Origin: Geminocystis sp. NIES-3709
GTDB lineage: Bacteria > Cyanobacteriota > Cyanobacteriia > Cyanobacteriales > Cyanobacteriaceae
Direction of reading: 5' to 3'
DNA length: 64,000 bases
Assembly (NCBI RefSeq): GCF_001548115.1
Contig: NZ_AP014821.1
Coordinates: 1,240,001-1,304,000 of the forward strand
Shown here: positions 9,432 through 18,946 of the stretch, piece by piece
Layout: each line of letters opens with the position of its first letter
Position numbering within the stretch: position 1 is the first letter of the stretch
Program-made: the position numbers and the translations under genes
The notes under the pieces: model-generated
Databases searched by the model: none
What the model was told of the DNA's origin: nothing
The model's input: only the letters and a program-made list of their open reading frames with translations

Positions 9432-10847
9432 ATGGAAAAACAAAGAGCTTTTATTATTTTAATAATTGTTTTAATTGCGACTTCGATCGTCACTCTGATT
9501 AACTTGCCTTTGCAATTAGGGCTAGATTTAAGAGGAGGTTCACAATTAACAATTCAATTACAAACAACGCCTGAAGTACCAGAAATTACTCCTGAAAAAT
9601 TAGAAGGGGTGCGCACGGTTATTGACAATCGAGTCAATGGTTTAGGGGTATCCGAAGCAGTGGTGCAAAGTGTCGGTAGAGATCGAATTTTGGTACAATT
9701 GCCCGGTGTCAATGATCCTCAAGAAGCAGAAAGAGTTTTAGGCGGTACAGCACAATTAGATTTTCGTACCGAAACAGATAACTCTGAAATTCAAGCCCAA
9801 TATCAAATTAGACAGCAAGAGTTAGGAGAATTAATTTTTCAAGCTCAATTGTTACAAGGAGAAGAATTAACGGCACAAGAGGCAAAAATCAAGACAAAAC
9901 AAGTAGAAATCGCTGAATTATCTCAAAAGTTATATACAAAAAGCGAATTAAACGGCGAAAAACTGAAAAAAGCTGGTTATCAACCTAGTCAACAAGGTAA
10001 CGATTGGGAAGTTGTTCTCGAATTCAATGATGAGGGGGGTAAGTTATTCGCTGATTTAACTAAAAGTATTGCGGGTACAGGGCGTACTTTAGGAATTTTT
10101 CTTGACAATAAATTAATCAGCGCTCCCGGTGTAAGTGCTGAATATGCCACCACAGGCATTATGGGCGGTACGGCAACTATTTCTGGTGGTGGTGGTTTTA
10201 CCCTTGAACAAGCCAGAGAATTGGCCTTACAGTTAGAAGGGGGTGCATTGCCATTACCCGTCAAAATCGTTGAAAATCGTACCGTTGGTGCAACTTTAGG
10301 ACAAGATAGCATTCGCAGAAGTATCGTTGCTGGAATTTGCGGTTTAGCTCTTGTATTAATCTTTATGGGAGTTTATTATCGTTTACCGGGTATTATTGCC
10401 GATGTATCTTTAATTATCTATGCTTTACTTAACTTAGCTTGTTTTTCCATTGCCGGAGTTACTTTAACCTTACCCGGTATCGCTGGTTTTCTGTTAAGTA
10501 TCGGTATGGCTGTTGATGCAAATGTATTAATTTTTGAGCGTACAAGGGAAGAATTAAGAGACGGAAAAACCCTCTATCGATCGGTAGAATCAGGATTTTA
10601 TCGAGCTTTCTCTAGTATTTTAGACGGGAATGTCACCACTTTAATCGCTTGTGCGGCTTTATTTTGGTTAGGTTCAGGTTTAGTGAAAGGTTTTGCTTTA
10701 ACACTAGGCATCGGGGTAGTTTTAAGTATGTTTACCGCTTTGACTTGTAGTCGTACTTTTTTGTTAATTGTGGTATTGGGTTTTCCAGCTATTCGTCAAC
10801 GTCCAGAATTATTTTGTCCAAATATTAAACCCGTCGTTAATAATTAG
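9432..10847 (+). CDS. secD: Protein translocase subunit SecD
   Basis: This 471-residue membrane protein pulls preproteins across the membrane using the proton gradient, together with SecF. It has a first membrane segment (9-27), the conserved [15 protein letters not shown] at its end, a large periplasmic P1 domain (about 50-290) and five further membrane segments. The motif [21 protein letters not shown] lies near 360-380. The P1 region has a glutamine-rich coiled stretch at about 125-180. secF follows 120 bases later on the same strand, the normal operon. Confidence 0.97.
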   Translation: MEKQRAFIILIIVLIATSIVTLINLPLQLGLDLRGGSQLTIQLQTTPEVPEITPEKLEGVRTVIDNRVNGLGVSEAVVQSVGRDRILVQLPGVNDPQEAERVLGGTAQLDFRTETDNSEIQAQYQIRQQELGELIFQAQLLQGEELTAQEAKIKTKQVEIAELSQKLYTKSELNGEKLKKAGYQPSQQGNDWEVVLEFNDEGGKLFADLTKSIAGTGRTLGIFLDNKLISAPGVSAEYATTGIMGGTATISGGGGFTLEQARELALQLEGGALPLPVKIVENRTVGATLGQDSIRRSIVAGICGLALVLIFMGVYYRLPGIIADVSLIIYALLNLACFSIAGVTLTLPGIAGFLLSIGMAVDANVLIFERTREELRDGKTLYRSVESGFYRAFSSILDGNVTTLIACAALFWLGSGLVKGFALTLGIGVVLSMFTALTCSRTFLLIVVLGFPAIRQRPELFCPNIKPVVNN

Positions 10848-10967
10848 GCATTAGGAATGAGGAATTATCAACTGTCAACTGTACATTCTACATTGTTGAA
10901 ACAGCTGATAGCGAAAGTTTCTCTTAGGAAGTCAATTAAATTATTCACTATTCATTATTAACTATTT

Positions 10968-11906
10968 ATGAAATTTAGCGTTGTTAAATGGGAAAAAATT
11001 TGGTGGACTATCTCAGGTATTCTTTGTTTGGGGAGTATATTAGCAATGATTATTTCTTATACTTCCATCGGTACTATTTTACGTCCTAGTCTTGATTTTG
11101 TAGGAGGTACAAGATTACAGTTAGAACTTGATTGTACTGTGCCGAATAATTGCGATCGTCCTATTACTGTTAATGATGTACGAGAAATATTAGAAGCAGA
11201 AAATTTAGCTAATAATAGTAGTGTTCAAGTTGTCGGGGAAGATCAACACAGTATTTCTATTCGCACAAAAACTTTAGATGTGGATGAAAGAACTAAATTA
11301 CAAAAAGTCTTAACAGACAAAATTGGAGTTTTTGACGCAAAAACAATTCAAATTGATACAGTTGGGCCTACTATTGGGAAACAATTATTTATTTCTGGGC
11401 TTCTCGCTTTAATAGTATCTTTTGCAGGTATTATCGTTTATTTGAGTTTTCGATTTAAAACTGATTATGCGATTTTTGCCATTGTCGCTCTATTTCATGA
11501 TGTTTTAGTTACTACAGGTGCTTTTGCCGTTTTAGGTTTAGTGGGGGGGGTAGAAGTAGATACTCTCTTTCTGGTGGCATTATTAACTATCACTGGTTTT
11601 TCTGTGAATGATACCGTTGTAATTTACGATCGTGTTCGAGATATTCTGAAAGAAGCCGACACCGATGATATGGACTATGTCATAGATACTGCTGTGATGC
11701 AAACTTTAACTCGATCGATTAATACCAGTTTAACCACCCTTTTACCGGTAGTTGCCATTTTCTTGTTTGGTGGGGATACTCTTAAATATTTTGCTCTTGC
11801 GTTAATTATTGGTTTTGTTTGCGGTGCTTATTCAAGTATCTTTATTGCTAGTACCCTACTGGGTTGGTGGCGTAAAACTATTAATAAAAAAGTAGTTGAA
11901 GCATAA
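10968..11906 (+). CDS. secF: Protein translocase subunit SecF
   Basis: The 312-residue partner of SecD has one N-terminal membrane segment (14-34), the [13 protein letters not shown] motif, a shorter periplasmic domain and five more membrane segments. The conserved [16 protein letters not shown] lies near 207-222. The secD-secF spacer (10848-10967) carries intergenic words seen elsewhere in the window (ggcattaggaatgaggaatt, tcaactgtcaactgtaca) and no terminator. Length and order are as expected. Confidence 0.97.
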   Translation: MKFSVVKWEKIWWTISGILCLGSILAMIISYTSIGTILRPSLDFVGGTRLQLELDCTVPNNCDRPITVNDVREILEAENLANNSSVQVVGEDQHSISIRTKTLDVDERTKLQKVLTDKIGVFDAKTIQIDTVGPTIGKQLFISGLLALIVSFAGIIVYLSFRFKTDYAIFAIVALFHDVLVTTGAFAVLGLVGGVEVDTLFLVALLTITGFSVNDTVVIYDRVRDILKEADTDDMDYVIDTAVMQTLTRSINTSLTTLLPVVAIFLFGGDTLKYFALALIIGFVCGAYSSIFIASTLLGWWRKTINKKVVEA

Positions 11907-11953
11907 ATTAGGTGTTAGGTTTTAGAATATAGAATGAAAAATAAAAATAAGTC

Positions 11954-13273
11954 ATGAAACCTGCTCGTATTAGTAGAGTTATTCCTGATTCGATCGCCGC
12001 CGAAATGGGTTTTGAAGTGGGTGATTCGATCGTTAACATTAATGGTATATCTCCTAGAGATTTAATAGATTATCAGTTTTTATGTGCCGATGAATATTTA
12101 GAATTAAACGTACTAGATAAACGGGGAAAAAATCATTTTTTAGAAATAGAAAAAGATTATGATGAAGATTTAGGTTTAGAGTTTGAAACTGCTCTTTTTG
12201 ATGGTTTAATTCAGTGTAATAATAAATGTCCTTTTTGTTTTATAGATCAACAACCACCGGGCAAAAGAGATACTCTTTACCTCAAAGATGATGATTATCG
12301 TTTAAGTTTTCTCTATGGGAGTTATTTAACTTTAACTAATTTAACCCAAAAAGAATGGACGAGAATTGAACAAATGCGCCTATCTCCTTTATATGTATCC
12401 GTTCATGCTACCGAACCAGAAATTAGAAGTCATTTACTCAAAAATAATCGAGCAGGAGAAATTAAAAAACAGTTAGCATGGTTTCAAAAAAAACGTTTAC
12501 AAATTCATGCTCAAGTGGTAGTTTGTCCGAACATTAATGATAGAAAACATCTTGAAACAACTTTACTAGATTTATTTTCTTTTCATCATGGCGATATTCC
12601 AGCAGTTATTAGTGCTGCGATCGTGCCTGTAGGCTTAACGAAATTTAGACCAGACAAAGATGAATTAATTCCCGTAACAACAGAAAAGGCAAAAGAAGTT
12701 ATCGCCCAAGTACAAGAATTACAAGTAAGATTTAAGGAAAAATGTGGTTCAACTTTTGCATGGTTAGCTGATGAATGGTTTTTAATTGCAAAAACAGATT
12801 TACCGCCTGAATCTCACTATGAAGATTATCCTCAAATTGGTAATGGTGTTGGTTCAATTCGTCAATTTATTAAAGAATTTGAGAGTCTTGCTAAAGCAAA
12901 ATTACCCAGAAAAATATCATCTCCAAAAACCTTTACATGGATTGTGGGAAATGCTGTAGAAACTGCCTTTCAACCTTTAGTTAATAGACTTAATCAAGTT
13001 CAAAATTTACAAGTAGATTTAGTTGCTTTAAATAGTAAATATTGGGGGCAAGAAATCACTGTTACTGGGTTATTAACTGGACAAGATTTGTTAGATCATT
13101 TATCTAATAAAAACTTAGCAAAAAATGTTTTATTACCTTCTGTAATGTTAAAGCATGATGAGCAGAAATTTTTAGATGATTTAACAGTAGTAGAAGTGGC
13201 AGAAAAATTAGGAGTAAATATTTATCCCGTTAAAGATATTAGTCATTTACTCGATCGATTAATTGATGATTAA
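11954..13273 (+). CDS. DUF512 radical SAM family FeS protein (TIGR03279-like)
   Basis: The 439-residue product opens with a PDZ-like segment (RISRVIPDSIAAEMGFEVGD, 4-23). An iron-sulfur motif CNNKCPFCFIDQQPPGKR follows near 88-105, with the CxxxCxxC spacing of radical SAM enzymes, then KDDDYRLSFLYGSYLTLTN and a DUF512 C-terminal domain. This matches a family present in essentially all cyanobacteria (annotated as FeS-containing oxidoreductase) and also in clostridia. The substrate is unknown. It follows secF by 47 bases, so it is probably in the same transcript. Confidence 0.85.
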   Translation: MKPARISRVIPDSIAAEMGFEVGDSIVNINGISPRDLIDYQFLCADEYLELNVLDKRGKNHFLEIEKDYDEDLGLEFETALFDGLIQCNNKCPFCFIDQQPPGKRDTLYLKDDDYRLSFLYGSYLTLTNLTQKEWTRIEQMRLSPLYVSVHATEPEIRSHLLKNNRAGEIKKQLAWFQKKRLQIHAQVVVCPNINDRKHLETTLLDLFSFHHGDIPAVISAAIVPVGLTKFRPDKDELIPVTTEKAKEVIAQVQELQVRFKEKCGSTFAWLADEWFLIAKTDLPPESHYEDYPQIGNGVGSIRQFIKEFESLAKAKLPRKISSPKTFTWIVGNAVETAFQPLVNRLNQVQNLQVDLVALNSKYWGQEITVTGLLTGQDLLDHLSNKNLAKNVLLPSVMLKHDEQKFLDDLTVVEVAEKLGVNIYPVKDISHLLDRLIDD

Positions 13274-13390
13274 ATAAATTATTATGAGTAGTGAGAAATA
13301 ATAATGTTTAATTAGCCGTCAGCTATTAGCTATTAGCACTCAGCTATTGGAATTTCAATTTTTAAACCCCTGTTTAATCAAAAAAATATT

Positions 13391-13834
13391 ATGGAAAATT
13401 TTGAAGAAATTAAAGCTAGATTAAAGAAAAAATGGTTGCAATATTACAAACATAATAGAAAGTGGATTAATAAATATTGTCAAGAGAATTGCTTTGTCTC
13501 CGTACAAGGTTCTTTTGAAGGGGAAACATGGGGTACTGGAGAAAGAAGTTTAGAGGATAAACGGTTTTCTGAAGTTCATCCTCCTAGTGAATTAATTATT
13601 GGTGTCATAACCGCTTTAGAGCCCCTTTTAGCTCAATATTGGCTTACTGCATTTGTAGATTTATATGCCAATAAAGAAAAGATAATTGTGGCTTTAGGTT
13701 TAAATTTTGATCCTGAATTAGAGTTAAAAAAAATTGAACAAAAAAACTGGGAAAATCAACAATTAGTTATTGAACCAGAAATAGTTTTAGAAGACAATGA
13801 TTTAACTGAAAAACGCTATTTATCAACACAATAA
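13391..13834 (+). CDS. Small cyanobacterial protein, probably DUF5331 family
   Basis: The 147-residue protein has a basic amphipathic start (FEEIKARLKKKWLQYYKHNRKWI), then the motif HPPSELIIGVITALEPLLAQY and an acidic C-terminus. The pattern (KxKWLQYYxxNRxWI then a conserved hydrophobic LGVVxALEP-type segment) matches what I recall of DUF5331, a conserved cyanobacterial family of unknown function. No signal peptide or membrane segment is convincing. An IS630 element begins just 10 bases after its stop, so its native terminator has been displaced. Confidence 0.6.
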   Translation: MENFEEIKARLKKKWLQYYKHNRKWINKYCQENCFVSVQGSFEGETWGTGERSLEDKRFSEVHPPSELIIGVITALEPLLAQYWLTAFVDLYANKEKIIVALGLNFDPELELKKIEQKNWENQQLVIEPEIVLEDNDLTEKRYLSTQ

Positions 13835-13852
13835 AATGATCTATAGCATTTA

Positions 13853-14392
13853 TCAGAATGATGAGGTACAGTAACAGCAATGGGTGAACCAATTGTGCAT
13901 ATCTAACTGTGTTACTTGCTCCATGGCTTTTCCAATCGCCTCTACTAGATCATGATAATTTCTCGGTTTTAGTTTTCTGATCTGATTTTTGACTTTCGAC
14001 CAAAAATTTTCAATGGGTGAAAAATCTGGGGAATAGGGTGATAAATACACCAATGATGCCCCCACTTTCTCTATTTCCTTTCTAATTGTTTCTCCTAAAT
14101 GAATTTTTGCATTATCCATAACTACACAAGCTCCCACCCATAATTTGGGCACTAAATCTCTGATCACAAAAGCCTCAAAAGTTAATCCATCTACAGAACC
14201 ATAAATATTTCTTGATGCTACTACTTCCTTTAAGGATATTGCCGTCACTATAGAAACATTACCCCCTCTTTTCTGGGGTTTTTCTCCTCTGACTCTGTAC
14301 CCTTTTTTTGCCCTACCATAAAGGCGAAGCATTGCTAAATTACTTCCCGATTCGTCCACAAAAATTAAGTCCTCTTCATTAATTTCTCTCAC
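13853..14392 (-). CDS. IS630 transposase, DDE catalytic part (frame 2)
   Basis: This reading frame carries the catalytic core: first Asp in LIFVDESGSN, second Asp in CVVMDNAKIH, and Glu in SPDFSPIENFWSKVK. The annotated ATG is probably not the real start. Reading the same frame upstream, from the A9 tract at 14458-14466 (plus-strand T run), gives KTLYATEKHSERVQQKRSEY, typical internal IS630 transposase sequence. The functional protein is therefore probably a -1 frameshift fusion with the upstream frame. Confidence 0.88.
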   Translation of the reverse strand: MREINEEDLIFVDESGSNLAMLRLYGRAKKGYRVRGEKPQKRGGNVSIVTAISLKEVVASRNIYGSVDGLTFEAFVIRDLVPKLWVGACVVMDNAKIHLGETIRKEIEKVGASLVYLSPYSPDFSPIENFWSKVKNQIRKLKPRNYHDLVEAIGKAMEQVTQLDMHNWFTHCCYCTSSF

Positions 14393-14805
14393 TTTATCCC
14401 AATATTCAGATCTTTTTTGTTGAACTCTCTCACTATGTTTTTCTGTGGCATACAGTGTTTTTTTTTGACAGTATCGTCAAATTTACGACTGATTCTGTCA
14501 ATAGTCGATGTACTGAGTTTAAGTCCAGTTTTTTTCTCAAATAACTCGGCTAATTCCCAGAGAGTAGCATCATTATTTTCGTTGATAATTTCTAACAGGA
14601 CAACCGTTTGTTCAGGATTTATTTTGGGGGGTCTTCCCCCTGAATGACGAGGTTTGAGATCCCCAGTTTCTTGATACTGCTTGATTATCTTTTGTACAAA
14701 ACTTTTTGCCACACCAAAATTCTTAGCTAATTGACGAATGGAGCATTGTTGCTTTTCACGAGCATGAATAATCTTTTGTCTTAAATCCAAAGAGTAGGGA
14801 CGCAT
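14389..14805 (-). CDS. IS630 transposase, DNA-binding part (frame 1)
   Basis: The 138-residue frame has a helix-turn-helix domain (MRPYSLDLRQKIIHAREKQQ and SIRQLAKNFGVAKSFVQKII) followed by a second winged-helix-like domain (SGGRPPKINPEQ onward), which bind the inverted repeats. It loses family similarity after DDTVKKK, exactly at a run of nine A followed by C (14466-14458 on the minus strand). There a -1 slip joins it to the catalytic frame. Its own stop overlaps the start of frame 2 by four bases. Confidence 0.88.
   Translation of the reverse strand: MRPYSLDLRQKIIHAREKQQCSIRQLAKNFGVAKSFVQKIIKQYQETGDLKPRHSGGRPPKINPEQTVVLLEIINENNDATLWELAELFEKKTGLKLSTSTIDRISRKFDDTVKKKHCMPQKNIVREFNKKDLNIGIK
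14458..14466 (-). promoter_or_regulatory. Probable programmed -1 frameshift site of IS630 copy 1
   Basis: Nine A followed by C on the minus strand (T9 on plus). In frame 1 it reads AAA AAA AAA CAC; slipping back one base gives ACA CTG and continues into the catalytic frame. The same A9C context occurs at the equivalent point of the otherwise different IS630 copy at 26441-26449. Confidence 0.75.
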
Positions 14806-14934
14806 TAGATTAATGTTAATATCGTCTACATTTTTTCATCTCAAAATTGTACCTCATCATTGTAAGAAACGCTATATACTTGAACTGAGGTAATTTTTCT
14901 TTCCTACTTCTTTACATTGTTTCGATAGACTTTT

Positions 14935-15042
14935 TATATAACTGACATTACGGACTCCTTACGGAAAAACAGTCATTTTGAGCGATAGTGAAAAATCTCA
15001 AAGCGTTGATTTCTGGTGCAAGTGCGTAACATCAGTTATATA
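14935..15042. mobile_element. 108-bp MITE-like element
   Basis: Inverted repeats of 21 bases (14935-14955 and 15022-15042) share tatataactga and ttacg, with two or three mismatches in total. They enclose about 66 bases without coding capacity. The TA-rich outer ends fit TA-targeting elements. It lies just upstream of the large RTX gene, between it and IS630 copy 1. No full-length parent element is in the window. Confidence 0.7.
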
Positions 15043-15065
15043 ATTTTTATAGGAAGTTTTTATCT

Positions 15066-18000
15066 ATGGTTACTCCTTTCTCTGTCTATTCTGGTGGTAA
15101 CAACTCGCTATTAACTAATGCTCTTTTATCCGTCAACTCAGGTATTAATGTTAATCTTAGCTCAATCAAATTAAATACCTCAGCACCAAGTGCAGTTAAC
15201 TTCTATGATGGTTCTCTGATCGCATTAGGTATTGGTTCTGGACTACTATTAACGTCAGGAACAACACCCGGCACAAGCAACACAAGCACAGGTTTTGGCA
15301 GTGATAATAGTGTAACTACTGGATTTTATAATGGTGATGCTGATATTGATGCAGTGGTCAATACAGTTTTTCAAACACAATCCTATGATGCCACTAGCTT
15401 GACTTTTGATTTTACCGTTACTGATCCTAACGCTACGTCTATAACTTTTGATCTAGTATTCGGTTCTGATGAATATCCTGAATGGGTAGATGCGTTTGTA
15501 GATTCAGCGATCGTTCTGGTAAATGGAGTTAACTATGCCCTATTTAACCATGATCCCTTACATCCTTTAAGTGTGATTAGTTCTAACTTAGCGGCAGGTT
15601 ATTTCCAAGACAATGCTAACAATATTTTGCCCATTGAATATGACGGTGTTAGCCACGTTCTGAAAATTGTAGCACCAATAATAGCTGGAGGAACAACTAA
15701 CCATATTAAAATAGGTATTTCAGACACAGGAGATCATATTCTTGATAGTGGTATTTTTCTCTCGAATTTTTCCGCAGGAAATACCCCCGGTTCTGGGGTA
15801 GTTAGTACGCCCACTTCAACAACCGATGGCAATGATGTTGTAACAGGTTCTGCTCAAGATGAGTTAATTGATCTTAAAGGTGGTGATGATATTGCCTATG
15901 CAGGGGCAGGTGATGACATCGTGATTGGTGGTGCTGGTAATGACTCTATTTATGGCGGTAGTGGTAATAATCAACTCAAAGGAGATACGGGTAGTGACTA
16001 TCTTGAAGGTGGTGACGGCACTTCCGATACAGCAGTTTTTGCAGGAGCTAGTACAGAGTACAGTCTTGTTTATAACTCGGTTAATAATAGCTATACTGTC
16101 ACTGATAGTAAAACAGGTGCAACCGCAGAAGGAACTGATACCTTAACAAATATCGAACTTGCCAAATTCAATAATGGACTTTTTAACATTACGAATAGTG
16201 GATTTTCCCCCATTTCCAGTCCTCCTCCTACTCCCACAAATACCCCCGGTTCTGTGATCATTAGTGGTATTGCCTCAGTGGGAAATGTCCTAACAGCAAC
16301 AGTCAGCGATCCAGACGGAATTTCAGGCAGTATTAATTATCAATGGCAATCATCCAGTAACAATGACACAACTTGGAACAATATCGGCACTAATAGTAAT
16401 ACTTATACCGTCACATCTGCCAATACTGGGTTATTGGTACAAGTTATTGCGTCTTATACTGACAATGATGCGATCGCCGAATCTCCCGTAAGTCCTGCTA
16501 AAGAAATTTTGAACACCAAGAGCGGTGACTTGGTTGTAACTTTAATCCAACTGAAAGCCCCATCCGGTGCAAGTAATATAAATCCTTTAACTACCTTGGT
16601 TCAGGATGCCATTGATTTAGGTTTATCCCCTAACACTGCTTCAAATACGATTAAAACTGTCTTGGGAATTCCCAGTACTATTAATCTCCAAAGTTATGAT
16701 GCTTATGCAATTTTACAGACTAATCCAACTCAAGCCCAAGCCCTTGCAGTGGAAAAAGTAGCGGTTCAAGTAGCGATTTTAACTTCTCTTTCCGATGATG
16801 ATACGGGATTAAATTTAACTTCGGCAATTATTAAGGCTTCAGCGAGTAATAAAACCCTGAATCTAGCTAATGCCAATGACTTAGCCAGTATTCTTGGTGT
16901 TAATATTACAGGTTTAACTAAAAACAATTATCCTGAACCCCTCAGAGAGATTTTTGATCGGAATAAGAGTATGTCAGATGCGATCGCTGATGGCGGGGAT
17001 GTTAGTGTAATCGAACAAGAATGGCAAGACTTATTGAGTATTCAAGATGGTATCAATTCTACTTCCATTGCCGATCTAAGTATCCATGTTAATCAAAATC
17101 CCATTGGCACAGCCACAGCCGATTTAGCTAACGGAATACAAGGCTCACCATACCAAATTAACTCAACAGACTTACTGACAGGTTTTAGTGATCCTGATGG
17201 CGGTATTTTAGGTGTAACAAATCTATCTGCTAGTATTGCTGGTACTTTCACCAATAATAACAACAGTACTTGGACATTTACCCTAACTTCAAACTATACC
17301 GGACCTATAGAACTGAATTATACAGTCATTGATGGTCAAGGAGGCAGTACATCTGCTAATCAACTCTTTGTTATTTCTCCTCAAGCAACAAATCCAATTT
17401 TCACGGGAACTTCTAAAGCTGATACCCTCATCGGTACAACAGGAGCAGATATTTTGATTGGTTTAGCAGGAAATGACACTTACACAGTCAACGATTCTGG
17501 TGATGTAGTTATAGAAGAATTGAGTGCAGGAACTGACACGGTTTATGTTACTGTTTCCTATAGTTTAAGTAGTAATGTAGAAAAACTTATATTACAAGGT
17601 ACGGCAATTAATGGTACAGGTAACGAACTCAATAATACAATCACAGGTAATACCAGTAATAACGTCCTCACTGGTGGTGCAGGTAATGATATTCTTGACG
17701 GAGGAACTGGTTCAGATAGCTTGATTGGTGGCTTAGGCAATGATACTTATCAGGTAGATATGATCACCGATGTTATTACTGAACTTGCAAATCAAGGAAC
17801 TGATACCGTTAAAAGTACTGTTTCTTACAGTCTGAGTAGTAATGTAGAAAGACTTATGTTACAAGGCACGGCAATTAATGGTACAGGTAACGAACTCAAT
17901 AATACAATCACAGGTAATGCCAGTAATAACGTCCTCAGTGGTGGTGCAGGTAATGATATTCTTGACGGAGGAACTGGTTCAGATAGCTTGATTGGTGGCT

Positions 18001-18623
18001 TAGGCAATGATACTTATCAGGTAGATATGATCACCGATGTTATTACTGAACTTGCAAATCAAGGAACTGATACCGTTAAAAGTAGTGCTTCTTACAGTCT
18101 GAGTAGTAATGTAGAAAGACTTGTATTACAAGGTACGGCAATTAATGGTACAGGTAACGAACTTAATAATACAATCACAGGTAATGCTAGTAATAACGTT
18201 CTCAGTGGTGGTGCAGGTAGTGACATTTTAACGGGTAATGCAGGTAGTGACATCTTAACGGGTAATGCAGGTACTGATATTTTAGTTGGCAACACTGACA
18301 ATGATACCTTAAATCTTGGACTCAATGACAGCGTTGCGGACATTGTACGTTATTCTAGTGGGGATGGTAGCGACATCATTAATCAATTTGTTAAAGGAAT
18401 TGACAAATTATCCTTCACAGGAATAAGTTCTATTGATGTCAAAATCTCTGGAAGTAATACTCAATTGAGTTTAGGAAATGGCATCGTAGGTGATGCTGGT
18501 TTTGGAACTGGTTCTCTGCTAATGACTATTAAAGGGGTAATTGGTTTTACCTCTGCCGAATTAGGAGTTAATGGAACTAGCGTTGATCTTCCTAATAATA
18601 CTGCTCAATTTTTATTTAGCTAA
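15066..18623 (+). CDS. Choice-of-anchor-L / RTX calcium-binding exoprotein
   Basis: The 1185-residue protein has no signal peptide. In order: a choice-of-anchor-L domain (about 1-240; GSDEYPEWVDAFVDSAIVLV and ISDTGDHILDSGIF); a short RTX block (about 255-320; GGAGNDSIYGGSGNN); an Ig-like module (about 395-485); a helical region of unknown type (about 490-670); a cadherin-like module (about 685-780); RTX arrays (about 785-1100); and a C-terminal segment typical of type I secretion substrates. The RTX part has near-identical 89-residue repeats. It is probably a secreted, calcium-stabilised surface or matrix protein; its ligand is unknown. No type I transporter gene is in the window. Confidence 0.85.
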   Translation: MVTPFSVYSGGNNSLLTNALLSVNSGINVNLSSIKLNTSAPSAVNFYDGSLIALGIGSGLLLTSGTTPGTSNTSTGFGSDNSVTTGFYNGDADIDAVVNTVFQTQSYDATSLTFDFTVTDPNATSITFDLVFGSDEYPEWVDAFVDSAIVLVNGVNYALFNHDPLHPLSVISSNLAAGYFQDNANNILPIEYDGVSHVLKIVAPIIAGGTTNHIKIGISDTGDHILDSGIFLSNFSAGNTPGSGVVSTPTSTTDGNDVVTGSAQDELIDLKGGDDIAYAGAGDDIVIGGAGNDSIYGGSGNNQLKGDTGSDYLEGGDGTSDTAVFAGASTEYSLVYNSVNNSYTVTDSKTGATAEGTDTLTNIELAKFNNGLFNITNSGFSPISSPPPTPTNTPGSVIISGIASVGNVLTATVSDPDGISGSINYQWQSSSNNDTTWNNIGTNSNTYTVTSANTGLLVQVIASYTDNDAIAESPVSPAKEILNTKSGDLVVTLIQLKAPSGASNINPLTTLVQDAIDLGLSPNTASNTIKTVLGIPSTINLQSYDAYAILQTNPTQAQALAVEKVAVQVAILTSLSDDDTGLNLTSAIIKASASNKTLNLANANDLASILGVNITGLTKNNYPEPLREIFDRNKSMSDAIADGGDVSVIEQEWQDLLSIQDGINSTSIADLSIHVNQNPIGTATADLANGIQGSPYQINSTDLLTGFSDPDGGILGVTNLSASIAGTFTNNNNSTWTFTLTSNYTGPIELNYTVIDGQGGSTSANQLFVISPQATNPIFTGTSKADTLIGTTGADILIGLAGNDTYTVNDSGDVVIEELSAGTDTVYVTVSYSLSSNVEKLILQGTAINGTGNELNNTITGNTSNNVLTGGAGNDILDGGTGSDSLIGGLGNDTYQVDMITDVITELANQGTDTVKSTVSYSLSSNVERLMLQGTAINGTGNELNNTITGNASNNVLSGGAGNDILDGGTGSDSLIGGLGNDTYQVDMITDVITELANQGTDTVKSSASYSLSSNVERLVLQGTAINGTGNELNNTITGNASNNVLSGGAGSDILTGNAGSDILTGNAGTDILVGNTDNDTLNLGLNDSVADIVRYSSGDGSDIINQFVKGIDKLSFTGISSIDVKISGSNTQLSLGNGIVGDAGFGTGSLLMTIKGVIGFTSAELGVNGTSVDLPNNTAQFLFS
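17558..18224 (+). repeat. 267-bp tandem repeat inside the RTX gene
   Basis: Units start near 17558, 17825 and 18092, exactly 267 bases (89 codons) apart; the last is partial. They are nearly identical at DNA level, including silent positions (for example the words around ggtacggcaattaatggtac and gaactcaataatacaatcac). This points to recent duplication or gene conversion rather than only protein-level selection. A smaller repeat (ggtaatgcaggtagtgacat) follows at 18214-18280. Confidence 0.85.
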
Positions 18624-18946
18624 TTTAAACCGAGTAGTATTGGTTAGTGTTAGGGAAAATTTTTAAGTTATCAATTAACGATTTTCCCCCCAATCCCCCA
18701 ACCCACAGGGGTCGTTATTTTACTTTCTGATGTTGGTGAGACAAGGTGGACAAGGTGGGAAAATGGACAAGGAAGGAAAACCGTACAAAAACAGTTCGGT
18801 TGTGTATATTACAAGAATCTCTAAAAAGACCATTTTTCGTGTGTAACATCTACCTTGTCTCCTTATCTTCATTCCTTCCTTGTCTTGCTTTCAACCAACT
18901 ATTAAAAACCTGCCCTTGTGAGCAATCCTCCAATACCCAATATTAT
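18624..18946. other. Intergenic region upstream of the IS701-type element
   Basis: This 323-base stretch has no supported gene. A 79-codon frame at 18746-18985 runs into the IS end and has no recognisable features. It contains a C-rich patch (cccccaatcccccaaccc) and a direct word repeat (gacaaggtggacaaggtggg). No clear terminator for the RTX gene was seen. Confidence 0.5.

Larger units (their letters stand above)
13844..14874 (-). mobile_element. IS630-family insertion sequence (copy 1)
   Basis: The element is bounded by imperfect inverted repeats of about 27 bases; both ends share tgatgaggtaca and the outer tagc. TA dinucleotides lie just outside (13842-13843 and 14875-14876), the usual IS630 target duplication. 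It encodes one transposase in two overlapping frames. No lesions are seen, so this copy may still be active. Confidence 0.88.

Noticed and set aside
17400-18300. CRISPR-like regular repeats
   Set aside because: Units are coding, 267 bases long and directly adjoining with no unique spacers.
17558-18343. Three minus-strand frames spaced 267 bases apart
   Set aside because: They are antisense shadows of the tandem RTX repeats; their regular spacing only reflects the repeat period.
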